Part shown: positions 11,808 through 19,857 of the stretch, piece by piece | Layout: every line of letters starts with the position of its first letter | How positions within the stretch are numbered: position 1 is the stretch's first letter | From: a virus | DNA: 26,806 bases | Virus record (IMG/VR): IMGVR_UViG_3300049825_000533 | Coordinates: 1-26,806 of that record | Reading direction: 5' to 3' (one strand) | Notes under the pieces: model-generated | What the model was told of the DNA's origin: nothing | The model's database searches: none | Seen by the model: only the letters and a program-made list of their open reading frames with translations | Translations under genes and position numbers: made by a program

Positions 11808-12767
11808 TCACCCGTTCCCGATCAAGCTGTCAGCAAACTGTACCTCGACCCAGTTCAGGTTCGTCTGAGTTGCCCCGAGAGTTGCTGCTGTAAAAACGAT
11901 ACGCTGCTCTGCCTGCGATCTCGCCGCGGACACCGATATAGCACCGGATGATAGGACCGCGCCGCCGGCTACGATGGGCCCGGTTGCCAGTAGCGTCGTG
12001 GTCTCCACCGTCGCACCTGTGACAGTGTTCGGTATGCGCGTGCTAATCGATAGCAGCGGAGCTCCTCCGGCCCCTGGGACTCCTGTGATGGTAATGCCGA
12101 CTCGTATGCGCGTGATCACCGCGCCGCTTGGCAACTCGGTCATCGGGATAACGAGCACGGCGGCATCTATAGTCGTCAGGGAGTTTCCGGCAGCGTCTAC
12201 GGTCCAGTTCAGGCCTGCGCCAGCAGCTGGGCTAACGTATCTCAGGGTTGACGGCGACCCGACAACATTTATAGGAGACGAAGCGCTTACCACCGAGGTG
12301 TCCAGAACGCGCCAGCCCAGCGACACAGAATCGCTGATCACCTCGACGCTCGATCTTGGGCCTAGCGCGTAGTCTGAGCTGCCCGGACACAGGATGCGAT
12401 TGGCGGCGGTTTCTCCGCCATCTATGTGGCGCAGAGTTACCGTGTTGGCCGAGTCTATATTCACGATCGTCTTGCGCTTCACGACCGCCGACGCGTCGAG
12501 CCCAAGCAGCACGAACCCTGGCCCAGTCGGGTTTAGTCGTACCACGTCCGCAGTGGACCACCCAGCGGGGGAATACGCAGACTGATTTGCAGACAACGTG
12601 ATCGTCGCGGTCTGCTCGGGTGCGTCGGCGCGAGATTTTGCGTTCAGCGTGCGATTTGCGAGAGACTGAAATGCCGCCTGAATACTCGCCGCGGTACGCG
12701 CGTCGCCTCCCGAAGGCACCGTGATCGTCGGCGAGAACGTGTTTACGTCTACTAGATTTAATGGCAT
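11808..12767 (-). CDS. Tail fibre / baseplate-attached structural protein
   Basis: 319 aa from ATG 12767. The start (VNTFSPTITVPSGGDARTAA, SIQAAFQSLANRT) resembles the N-terminal part of phage fibre proteins that attach to the baseplate. The rest is beta-rich with Gly, Ser and Thr and alternates short hydrophobic strands (ADVVRLNPTGPGFVLLGLDA, VITRIRVGITITGVPGAGGA), consistent with an adhesin or fibre shaft. No catalytic motif is seen. It lies between the last baseplate gene and the tailspike, four bases after the former, so it may link the tailspike to the baseplate. Assignment rests on position and composition. Confidence 0.6.
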   Translation of the reverse strand: MPLNLVDVNTFSPTITVPSGGDARTAASIQAAFQSLANRTLNAKSRADAPEQTATITLSANQSAYSPAGWSTADVVRLNPTGPGFVLLGLDASAVVKRKTIVNIDSANTVTLRHIDGGETAANRILCPGSSDYALGPRSSVEVISDSVSLGWRVLDTSVVSASSPINVVGSPSTLRYVSPAAGAGLNWTVDAAGNSLTTIDAAVLVIPMTELPSGAVITRIRVGITITGVPGAGGAPLLSISTRIPNTVTGATVETTTLLATGPIVAGGAVLSSGAISVSAARSQAEQRIVFTAATLGATQTNLNWVEVQFADSLIGNG

Positions 12768-12771
12768 GCCA

Positions 12772-13497
12772 TCACCCTATCGCCAGCTGCGCCGGCCCAA
12801 AATCGTCCCATAGACCACCGTCGTCCCATATACCCGGAGGATAGTCCCAGAGCTCGCGATCGCCCGTGAGCAACACGACCTCGCCGCGCGTATGAGCGGC
12901 GTTCCACTCGCCCGGGATCAGCCTGATGTCCTCGACATCTTGCACAGACAGCGCGGAGTCCCAGACCCCGCCGTCGTCCCATGTCCCCGAATCGGCCCAT
13001 CGGCCGTCTGACGCCACAGGAGTCGGCCACTCGTAGAATAGCCAGAATCTCGCCCATTTCTGCGGCATATCGTCGACATTGAACGGTATGGTGTCCGTGG
13101 TGACTACGCCTTGCGCGGTCATGCTGTATCGCTTGCCCGACCGATACACGAGCTGTACCGGGAATGCTGCGGGCGAGTAGTGCGCGTAGATCTGCGCGAG
13201 CATAGCGTACGGTCCGCCGCGAAATCGGTGGGCGTCGAGCCAGCCGCGCAGCCTGGACTCGTAGACGGCGTCGGGTTCGGCACGCCCACGCGACATGCGA
13301 CGGTCGCGCCCGATATACGAGAGAGCCTCCGACGGCGCGGAGCCTGGATAGCGCAGCTTCACAGCCTCGACACAGGCGTCCGCAAGCGCGTCCAGGTGGA
13401 TGCCCACGGAGTACAGGACGCGCTGGCCAACCGGCCCCTGTAGCCACCTAGGGGACAGCTTGCGCAGCGAGTCGCGGAATGTGATTTCGCCGCTCAT
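12772..13497 (-). CDS. Baseplate-proximal tail protein, Mu gp48 / P2 I-like
   Basis: 241 aa from ATG 13497 (ATGA overlap with the baseplate J gene). Position directly after baseplate J is that of Mu gp48 and P2 gpI, which attach fibres to the wedge. Residues about 40-115 (YPGSAPSEALSYIGRDRRMS, SRLRGWLDAHRFRGGPYAML) are helical with an Arg-rich motif typical of this class. The C-terminal half carries repeated Trp-Asp-Asp-Gly units (WADSGTWDDGGVWDS, IWDDGGLWDD), which look like a small repeat domain for fibre contact. The family call is mostly from order. Confidence 0.65.
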   Translation of the reverse strand: MSGEITFRDSLRKLSPRWLQGPVGQRVLYSVGIHLDALADACVEAVKLRYPGSAPSEALSYIGRDRRMSRGRAEPDAVYESRLRGWLDAHRFRGGPYAMLAQIYAHYSPAAFPVQLVYRSGKRYSMTAQGVVTTDTIPFNVDDMPQKWARFWLFYEWPTPVASDGRWADSGTWDDGGVWDSALSVQDVEDIRLIPGEWNAAHTRGEVVLLTGDRELWDYPPGIWDDGGLWDDFGPAQLAIG

Positions 13498-14642
13498 ACT
13501 CGCGCTCGCGCGGTGATTGACGCTGCGACGATTGCCCCCGACACAGGCACCTGGGTTCCAGTGAGCACTAGATCGGCCGCGGGCAGGTCAAGCGTGACGT
13601 GATAAATGGCGTCCACTGCGCCGCGGATTACCGAGACGATCGAATCGAGATAGACGGCCCCAGGGCCCACGCCGATCATGTCGCCGCCGATCGGCACCGA
13701 GGAAAAGTAAGTCGCCAAGGCCGCTTCGATGGCACCGCGTAACGCGGTCTCGGACAGCCCAGAATCGCTGTACATGTAGAGCCGGTAGGTCACGTTGACC
13801 AGGAGAGCATTGGCGCTCAAAACGGTCGCTGTGACCGCCAGCGGAGCCGCATTCTGCTGGATTGCTGTGTCCACAATCGCGAGGTCTGGCGCGGTCAATC
13901 CACCCGACGCCGTTGCCACGTAGGTCACTACGGCACCGAAGCCGTCTGCCGTCGACAGCACGCGCGTCACGCCGATGCTCGTGCCATCCGCGCGCACGGC
14001 GTTGCGGGCAGCGTAGGAGTACGCGTCCCACGGACCAAACGGACTAAGTGAGCCGAGCTTCTCGCGACATCGGATACGCAGCGCCGAATCGAGCTCGTCG
14101 TCGAGGCCTACGAGAGCGCCAGCGTTCGAGCACGTCACGCCGGTCAGCGTCGTGACCATTACGCTAATCTGCGTGGCTACAGCGGTGCCCAGGGAGCCCG
14201 CCTCGACCGCCGCAATCGCCACGACGAGACTGGACACGGGGAGCAGGGTGAAAGTCGCCGTGTTGCGATACGTCGCTCCAGTGTCTGGATTGGACACGAT
14301 CAGGTCGCCTGGGTTCAGCGTGTATGTGCCTCCCGAGGCGTTCGTGAGTGTCACGTTGCCCGCTGCGAACGTCGCTAGCGTCCGCTCTACGCCGTAGACG
14401 TAGCGCGCCGTTAGCGTGAGCCAGCCTGATATTGCGAGGTCGAGGAATGCGCTTTGAGCGAGCCCAGCTATCAGGCTCGACAAAAACGCGAGCACGATAC
14501 TCACTGCGTAGACGATCGTACGGACAACGCTACCCGTCTTCCACGCGGTCGTGTTCACCCCGACCGTTTCGAGCGTCGCGTATATGCTCGCGCGAACTTC
14601 GGCGCTCGTGACGGGTGTGACTAGATCGGATATCGCGAGCAT
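13494..14642 (-). CDS. Baseplate J-like protein (Mu gp47)
   Basis: 382 aa, the usual size. A hydrophobic N-terminal helical region with LDLAISGWLTLTARYVYGVE leads to a beta domain (AAGNVTLTNASGGTYTLNPG, DLIVSNPDTGATYRNTATFT), then the baseplate-J signature region SNAGALVGLDDELDSALRIR and FGPWDAYSYAARNAV. The protein forms the wedge ring around the tail tip and triggers sheath contraction. It starts at ATG 14642, which shares one base with the stop of the gpW gene (TAATG), and ends in an ATGA overlap. One of the clearest assignments in the tail module. Confidence 0.9.
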   Translation of the reverse strand: MLAISDLVTPVTSAEVRASIYATLETVGVNTTAWKTGSVVRTIVYAVSIVLAFLSSLIAGLAQSAFLDLAISGWLTLTARYVYGVERTLATFAAGNVTLTNASGGTYTLNPGDLIVSNPDTGATYRNTATFTLLPVSSLVVAIAAVEAGSLGTAVATQISVMVTTLTGVTCSNAGALVGLDDELDSALRIRCREKLGSLSPFGPWDAYSYAARNAVRADGTSIGVTRVLSTADGFGAVVTYVATASGGLTAPDLAIVDTAIQQNAAPLAVTATVLSANALLVNVTYRLYMYSDSGLSETALRGAIEAALATYFSSVPIGGDMIGVGPGAVYLDSIVSVIRGAVDAIYHVTLDLPAADLVLTGTQVPVSGAIVAASITARARV

Positions 14643-15124
14643 TAGCCAACCTCGGAAGCTAGTTTGCCGGTCGAATCGACCGAGAAAACAAGGGAAAACT
14701 GGCCTATTGACGGGTCACGCGCGACGCATTGCGCAGACACGTCCAGCGTCGACGTGGCGGACGTGTACGTCGCAGATACCGTGGCAGACAGCACGCGGTC
14801 ATCGCGCGTTATCTCCTCGCGCACGCTGGCCTCGACGCCGCGTAGCCCTTGCTGCGTCGTGCCCTCGCTCAGTAGGCCGGCCACGTCGATCCCGTAGTTG
14901 GGGTCGTCGTCGATGCCTCCCAGGAATCCACGCGGAGTCTGTAGCCTGCGAAGTATAGACTCGCCGATGCCCGTCACGGACGCCTGTGAGGTCTCTGTGA
15001 GCCTGACCGACAGGTCTGTGACGCATGCCATGTCTACGCCGTATCCGAGCGGACCCGTGGGCGCAGGGACTATCCTGGACAAAGCGGCGAGCTCGAGCGC
15101 CACGAAATCGGACATCGCAGTCAT
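14642..15124 (-). CDS. Baseplate protein, gpW/gp25-like (Mu gp46)
   Basis: 160 aa from ATG 15124 (another ATG follows at 15115). The segment ILRRLQTPRGFLGGIDDDPN and then YGIDVAGLLSE, followed by VEASVREEITRDDRVLSATV, matches the GPW_gp25/Mu gp46 pattern: a short domain that starts sheath polymerisation on the baseplate wedge. The rest is a beta sandwich (VSATYTSATSTLDVSAQCVA). It lies directly before baseplate J, as in Mu and P2. A 31-base gap upstream holds the ribosome site GGTGACGCC but no gene. Confidence 0.8.
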   Translation of the reverse strand: MTAMSDFVALELAALSRIVPAPTGPLGYGVDMACVTDLSVRLTETSQASVTGIGESILRRLQTPRGFLGGIDDDPNYGIDVAGLLSEGTTQQGLRGVEASVREEITRDDRVLSATVSATYTSATSTLDVSAQCVARDPSIGQFSLVFSVDSTGKLASEVG

Positions 15125-15155
15125 GGCGTCACCATAGCACCGTGCGCGTGGCGGA

Positions 15156-16322
15156 TCATGCGATCCTCACGACTCCCGAGCCGCTTGTAATCTCGCCGTA
15201 CGCATACGGGTCTAGCCAAGTCACCGTGCCCGTGGCCGGAGATCCTCCGATTGTGCCCTCGAATGACCCGGTAGGCATCGTGACGCGCACCGTGTCCGAT
15301 TGTCGTGCCGCAGCGGGCCCGCCCACTCCACCGAGCTCCAGGGCCGTCGGGGCGTGTCCGGGGCCGCCACGCCCCACGTAAGACTGGATGTACGGCTTAC
15401 GCCGATCCCCCTCGACGAACCCCACGAGCACCTCGCTCCCGAGCGCCAGCGTCGCGTGCGTGCCTGGCACACCGTGCCACTGATCGATCGGTAGCAGATC
15501 GGGCAGTCCAGCGGACTGTGAGGCTACCTGGAGCTCCACGCGGTACACGGACATGCGGACCACGCGGTACGGGTAGACGCCCCATAAGCGCTCCGAGTCG
15601 GCAGCGCGGGCTATCGAGCGCAGCATGCCAGCTATGCGCGTGCCGGAGCTAGGGACCCCACACCACGCGACTATCACGCGCTCGGTGGGCGTGACGCGGA
15701 TTTCGATGTCACGCGCGACCAGCTCCTGCTCGCCCACGCGTATCGTGGAGCCCACGGGGATCAGCGCGAGGTCGTCGACATGGAGCTCCACGCGCCCGCT
15801 GCGAGGCTCGTATCCGGCCACTGCGTATCGAGTCGCGTCCGGCGTGGACAGTGGTCGACTCCCGACGTGGGTAAGCCCCAAGTAGTCGACCCACCACTGC
15901 GTAGCGCCTATGGCGTCCACAAGGCTCGCCGCGGCCAACCCTGACGGCCTGACGTAGTGCGTGCCGAGCCTGGCGGACGCGGGCGAGAACGAGCCAAGGG
16001 ACTCGCCCGTGGCCCTGGCCAGGTCTTCTGCGACCGAGGAGACCTTGATCCCCGCGTCGTTCGCGTAGTCCTGTGGGGACAGGGACACGCGCCACCCGTT
16101 CGCTCCTCCCACGACACGGAGGGAGCGAGTGGTGCCAAATATTCCGGCTCGCCCTGCGTCCACTGTGCCAGACAGGACGAGTGTCTCGCCGATCGCCACG
16201 GACACTCGTCCCGTGAGCGCGGAATCGTCGTCCACCTCGATGTCCGCGAACCATGGCCCAGTCCATCCCACGGTGAGCCTCATGGATGACACCGGGAGAC
16301 CATTTATCGTGACACTGCTCAT
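15156..16322 (-). CDS. Baseplate hub fused to a gpV/gp45-type spike OB domain
   Basis: 388 aa from ATG 16322 (ATGA overlap). Residues about 1-235 are beta-rich and resemble tail hub domains (WTGPWFADIEVDDDSALTGR, VSLSPQDYANDAGIKVSSVA, then ATQWWVDYLGLTHVG). Residues about 245-330 resemble the OB fold of phage_base_V spikes: GVYPYRVVRMSVYRVELQVA, LPIDQWHGVPGTHATLALGS, then VLVGFVEGDRRKPYIQSYVG. In Mu these are two proteins (gp44 hub and gp45 spike); no separate second gene is seen here, so one protein appears to do both. The C-terminus is Gly/Thr-rich and may form the spike shaft. Confidence 0.65.
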   Translation of the reverse strand: MSSVTINGLPVSSMRLTVGWTGPWFADIEVDDDSALTGRVSVAIGETLVLSGTVDAGRAGIFGTTRSLRVVGGANGWRVSLSPQDYANDAGIKVSSVAEDLARATGESLGSFSPASARLGTHYVRPSGLAAASLVDAIGATQWWVDYLGLTHVGSRPLSTPDATRYAVAGYEPRSGRVELHVDDLALIPVGSTIRVGEQELVARDIEIRVTPTERVIVAWCGVPSSGTRIAGMLRSIARAADSERLWGVYPYRVVRMSVYRVELQVASQSAGLPDLLPIDQWHGVPGTHATLALGSEVLVGFVEGDRRKPYIQSYVGRGGPGHAPTALELGGVGGPAAARQSDTVRVTMPTGSFEGTIGGSPATGTVTWLDPYAYGEITSGSGVVRIA

Positions 16323-16855
16323 TTGCTCAGCTCGTTCAGCGTGTTTTGCAGAACCGCCGTTTTTGTGATCACTTCCGCGTCTACCGCGTCTACCGCGTCC
16401 ACTTGCGCGGGCTTAGGCGCCTCGACTTTGGCCTGCGACGGTTCAGGAAACCCCTTGAACTCCATAAAGCTTATCGTCAGGTAGTAACCGCCAAACGTAT
16501 CGTGTTCGAGCTGCGACACGCTCAGCACAACGCACGATGTGACGCCTATTGCTGACAGCTGTGGATGCGATATCGTCAGCGCGTTGTCTTTGCGCTGCTT
16601 GTCAGGAGCACGGTCTATGAGAGATCTCCAGACAGTAAGATCCGCAAGATCCTCACGCGTGAATAGGTGCAGTCGAACGGAAAACTTAGCAAGCTCTCGC
16701 TTTTTGAACAACATTCGCGCGCCTGTGAAATAAGGCGCCTCCTGAATGTGGTAGTCGTAGTTCGCGCGCGCGTCTGACACCTCGGCAATACCTGGGCTTT
16801 TTTTGCCACCGAGTACGACGTAGTCTTGCGGGCTATCCCAAAGCTCGACGCTCAC
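16319..16855 (-). CDS. Tail tip protein between tape measure and hub
   Basis: 178 aa from GTG 16855 (GTGA overlap with tape measure). The main part (DYVVLGGKKSPGIAEVSDAR, YDYHIQEAPYFTGARMLFKK, FSVRLHLFTREDLADLTVWR, ALTISHPQLSAIGVTSCVVL) resembles a domain common in contractile-tail baseplate proteins located here, which in Mu is the place of gp43 and in other phages of gp53 or LysM-bearing proteins. No LysM follows; instead there is a Pro/Lys/Ala linker with AVDAVDAE repeats and a final helix. It probably joins the tube or tape measure to the hub. Family uncertain. Confidence 0.5.
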   Translation of the reverse strand: MSVELWDSPQDYVVLGGKKSPGIAEVSDARANYDYHIQEAPYFTGARMLFKKRELAKFSVRLHLFTREDLADLTVWRSLIDRAPDKQRKDNALTISHPQLSAIGVTSCVVLSVSQLEHDTFGGYYLTISFMEFKGFPEPSQAKVEAPKPAQVDAVDAVDAEVITKTAVLQNTLNELSK

Positions 16856-18729
16856 GACGTTGCTCCGATCTGCACCTGGATACCTGACAGCACGTCTTCG
16901 AGGGCCGCGCGAATGTCCTGAGCTATCGAAGTCGCATCGGTAGCGCTCGTGTGAATGTTGACCGCCTCGATTCGTATCGTCGGCCTAGATGCGGACGCCC
17001 GCGAGCCCTGTCGCGCGGTAGATGGCGCGCTTGGCGGCGTCACCATCGTAGATACGCTGCGGTCCAGTGACGACTTGCCAGCTTCAATACCTGACTCGAC
17101 ACCGCGCGGAAGTTGAACACCGAGCTCGGCAAACTCACGCGAGGGGCTGCGAATACCAAGGGAAGACTTGAACGCGCCCATGGTCTGGTCGGCGAGGCCA
17201 GTGATCGCGTCTAGTACCCATTTGGCCCCGGATTTTATTCCGTCGACTATACCGAGAGCGATTGAACGGCCGAGCTCGGGCCAGTCCGTGCTTTGAAACA
17301 GCCGAATCAGCCCGTATGTTGCAGCAGCCACGCCCACCAGCACCGCGGCGAACCCGATGAATGGTGCGGCCAACGCGTATCCAGCGGCCACCATGCCAGC
17401 TAGCACTGCGAGTCCCGAGTAAAGGACCGGCAACAACGCCACACCCAGGAGTCCAATGGCGACCGTGGCAGCTCCAAGCGCCGTAGCCACGCCATACACG
17501 GCTATTTTGCCGAGCGTGAGCGCGCCAGTCGCGTCGTCCATGAGTCGTGGCAGCTGGATTCCGAAAGTGCGCTTGAGCCACAGCGCGGATTTTGCGATTG
17601 CGATCGTGATGTCGAGCGCGCCGATCGCCATGCCCTGGAAAAACCGCTTAGCCCCCGATGTCGCAGACTCTAGGCCGCCAATAAACGGCTGAAAAACAGC
17701 GCCAATGACGACTCGCAACGCTTTGCCCGTCGCAGTGAACTCGGCGAACAAGTCGGCAACGGACTTGAGCGATCCCAAGAAGCCTTCAGTCTTCAAGCCG
17801 TCAAAAAGCGTCGAAAACGACTCCGAAAGCTTCTCGGATATCACGGGTAGCGAGAGCATCTGCTTAGCCGCAATGCCTCCTAGGCGCGCGCGAACCTGGT
17901 CCGCGAACTTGCGTACTGATCCTCCTGCGAGTGCGATGTTGGCAGCCGTACCAGTCCACGCTTCAGCAGACGCGTCGCCCAGCACAGATGCCTTGAGCGC
18001 GCTCACTTCGAGCGCCTGCGATAGGTTGTCCCCGCGTAGCCCGGCCTTGTAGAGCTGCGTGGCGTAGCCCGCGATCTCACTGCGCCCAATCGCGCTGGAC
18101 GAGGACACGCGGTCGATAGCGGACTGCAGCTCAGTCGCAGATCCGGCCGCTATGCCCCATACTGATCGCCGTTTTGTGAGCCCCTCTAAGCGCAGGAGCT
18201 CGCTGCGCCGCGCGTCCGCCTGGGCTATACCGTACTTGATAAGCGCGGCGCCAGCGGTCACAGCGGCTGCCGTCACGAGAGCCAATGCGGCCGCCGTGGC
18301 CACGATTCCCAGACTTACCGAGCCTCCCCCGGTCAGCAGGCTACGAATCGATCCAAGGCGCCCTGCGACGCCGCCTAATGGGCCGCCTAGCCCCTGGGCC
18401 TGCGCCTGCATGCGCGCCATTGCTTCGGCGTACCCGCTTGCCGGGCGCTTGCCGCGCTCGAGGGTCCCGCCGAGATCGATTACGCTCGACTGCGCGGCGG
18501 CAATGCGCTCCTTTGTGGCGTCGATTTGAGTTTGTAGCTTCTTGATTTGATCGACGTTGGCTGAGCTCGATCCTTTGAGGTTTTTTTGCGCTCGCTGCAG
18601 CTGCGAGAGTGCCTTGGTATCCGCCGTGATTGAGGCGCGTAGGCCTTCGAGGGCTTTTACGGCGGACTCGGCAGCTCCCGACACGCCGTCTTCGAGATTG
18701 ATCTGAAAAGTGGCGGTATCGGCAGCCAT
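16852..18729 (-). CDS. Tail tape measure protein
   Basis: 625 aa from ATG 18729, two bases after the frameshifted chaperone stop. Residues about 1-105 form a coiled coil (ALSQLQRAQKNLKGSSSANV, IKKLQTQIDATKERIAAAQS), followed by hydrophobic helices near 135-165 (VSLGIVATAAALALVTAAAV) and another long block near 405-475. The C-terminal region has the SSLGIRSPSREFAELG segment typical of tape measures. The protein sets tail length and enters the cell at ejection. At about 0.15 nm per residue it predicts a tail near 95 nm, which is short for a myovirus. Confidence 0.9.
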   Translation of the reverse strand: MAADTATFQINLEDGVSGAAESAVKALEGLRASITADTKALSQLQRAQKNLKGSSSANVDQIKKLQTQIDATKERIAAAQSSVIDLGGTLERGKRPASGYAEAMARMQAQAQGLGGPLGGVAGRLGSIRSLLTGGGSVSLGIVATAAALALVTAAAVTAGAALIKYGIAQADARRSELLRLEGLTKRRSVWGIAAGSATELQSAIDRVSSSSAIGRSEIAGYATQLYKAGLRGDNLSQALEVSALKASVLGDASAEAWTGTAANIALAGGSVRKFADQVRARLGGIAAKQMLSLPVISEKLSESFSTLFDGLKTEGFLGSLKSVADLFAEFTATGKALRVVIGAVFQPFIGGLESATSGAKRFFQGMAIGALDITIAIAKSALWLKRTFGIQLPRLMDDATGALTLGKIAVYGVATALGAATVAIGLLGVALLPVLYSGLAVLAGMVAAGYALAAPFIGFAAVLVGVAAATYGLIRLFQSTDWPELGRSIALGIVDGIKSGAKWVLDAITGLADQTMGAFKSSLGIRSPSREFAELGVQLPRGVESGIEAGKSSLDRSVSTMVTPPSAPSTARQGSRASASRPTIRIEAVNIHTSATDATSIAQDIRAALEDVLSGIQVQIGATS

Positions 18730-18730
18730 G

Positions 18731-19368
18731 TCATTCCCTCGGCGCGGTCAGGAGCTTGCGTATCGTCGGCAGTTCAGCGAGCATTTCGGCCAAAAACAGC
18801 GCCCCTACGTTCACGCTTACCTCGTGCTCGTCGTCCCTGAATGAGTCCGCAGACAGTAAGGCCAGGAGACTATGCGCTACGACCGTCAGGTTTTTTTGGC
18901 CGGCCAGCCGTAGCTCACCTATTTTTTTTGCACCTCATTTGTGCGCGCACCAGCCATTTCAGCCACCGCGCTCGCGCATGTGGTCAGAGTCATCGGCTGA
19001 TCGTCACAAATCTCGGAAAACCGAGCTTTCGCTGGATGTAGCAGTGATGGACTGACCAAGTCGAAAAGTTCCTTTTCTCCGGTTTTCCCGGATTGAATGA
19101 ACCTTTTCCAGACTATGGGCTCTGAGCGTTTGAGCACGATTGCTCCGAATGGCGTGCGCACGACGCACACACGAAGCTTCCCTGGCTCGGACTCGCCGTG
19201 GACGTATGAAGTGCCGTGCTCTGCCTCGATCCGCTCGATTGACTCGTCATCTGCGAGGCCCTGGCGTTCGGACTCGACGGCGGCCTCGACGGACTCCAGC
19301 GCGGAACGGTGTGCGCGTGCCTCGGCCAATGCCAGGCGCTTAGCGCGGATTGTGTCGATTTCAGACAT
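18731..19368 (-). CDS. Tail assembly chaperone, -1 frameshift (gpGT-like) product
   Basis: A -1 slip on A AAA AAA (18928-18922) replaces the TAG and continues for 63 codons to TGA 18733-18731, giving about 212 aa. The extension begins IGELRLAGQKNLTVVAHSLL and ends LLTAPRE, a helical segment like the T domain that contacts the tape measure in lambda gpGT. The extension has no ATG near its start and stays open exactly up to the tape measure gene, so frameshifting is the only evident way to express it. The shift itself is predicted, not shown. Confidence 0.7.
18919..19368 (-). CDS. Tail assembly chaperone, unshifted (gpG-like) product
   Basis: 149 aa from ATG 19368, adjoining the tube gene stop. 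The N-terminus is a charged helix (RLALAEARAHRSALESVEAA), then a small beta domain (KLRVCVVRTPFGAIVLKRSE) and a helical end. The last codons are CAA AAA AAA TAG, ending in the slippery A8. Position between tube and tape measure, with an overlapping second frame, is diagnostic of tail assembly chaperones, which bind the tape measure protein while the tube forms and are absent from the virion. Confidence 0.75.
   Translation of the reverse strand: MSEIDTIRAKRLALAEARAHRSALESVEAAVESERQGLADDESIERIEAEHGTSYVHGESEPGKLRVCVVRTPFGAIVLKRSEPIVWKRFIQSGKTGEKELFDLVSPSLLHPAKARFSEICDDQPMTLTTCASAVAEMAGARTNEVQKK
18922..18930 (-). promoter_or_regulatory. Programmed -1 frameshift site
   Basis: The minus strand reads CAAAAAAAA followed by TAG. 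In the zero frame this is CAA AAA AAA TAG, so A AAA AAA is a perfect slippery heptamer directly before the stop. The downstream sequence (GAGCTACGGCTGGCCGGCC) is GC-rich and could pair, for instance through GGCCGGCC, but no strong stem-loop was proved by eye. Confidence 0.7.
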
Positions 19369-19848
19369 TTAGAATGGACCCCTTGAGGAATCAAACAACG
19401 TCTTGCCGTTGCGGAATATCGCCATGCAGTCGATTGCAAAATCGGTCATGGCGGCATCGGGCCCCTCGGCGTTGGACTCCGTGACGCCAGCGATACGGCA
19501 GCGGTCAAGTATCACGGTTACCGGGACGTTGCCGAGCTCGATGTATTGGATCACGGTCTGGAAAGTAACGGTGCCGTAGCTTAGTCCGTTCAGCGAACGC
19601 AGAGACAGCGCCGTAATGAGCGACTGGGCTGAGTCGCGATACGCAGTGAGCTTGGCTTCGTCTGTCTCGTAGCGGCCCCTCGTGCGACCACGAGCTCCCT
19701 GGGCGACGCCTAGTCCGTAGCCCTTGGACATCACGAGCTTGTCGCCGTAGTCGACGGCCGTAAATCCCGTGAATGGCTCGCCGTCGAGCTTCACAGATAT
19801 CGAGCCGAAGCTCAACAGATTGCCGTTTACCCTAATCGCGTCTGGCAT
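19369..19848 (-). CDS. Tail tube protein
   Basis: 159 aa from ATG 19848. Features are those of Mu gpM/XkdM-type tubes: an N-terminal beta strand pair with LLSFGSISVKLDGEPFTGFT, AVDYGDKL, then a helix of about 18 residues (TDEAKLTAYRDSAQSLITAL) and closing strands (TVIQYIELGNVPVTVILDRC). The hexameric rings stack into the tube inside the sheath. It follows the sheath gene by nine bases, the standard sheath-tube order. Confidence 0.85.
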   Translation of the reverse strand: MPDAIRVNGNLLSFGSISVKLDGEPFTGFTAVDYGDKLVMSKGYGLGVAQGARGRTRGRYETDEAKLTAYRDSAQSLITALSLRSLNGLSYGTVTFQTVIQYIELGNVPVTVILDRCRIAGVTESNAEGPDAAMTDFAIDCMAIFRNGKTLFDSSRGPF

Positions 19849-19857
19849 GTTGACTCC

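Noticed and set aside
12758-13447. Long alternate minus-strand frame over the gp48-like gene
   Set aside because: It is Arg-rich with no recognisable pattern and is a GC-driven shadow of the gene that starts at 13497.
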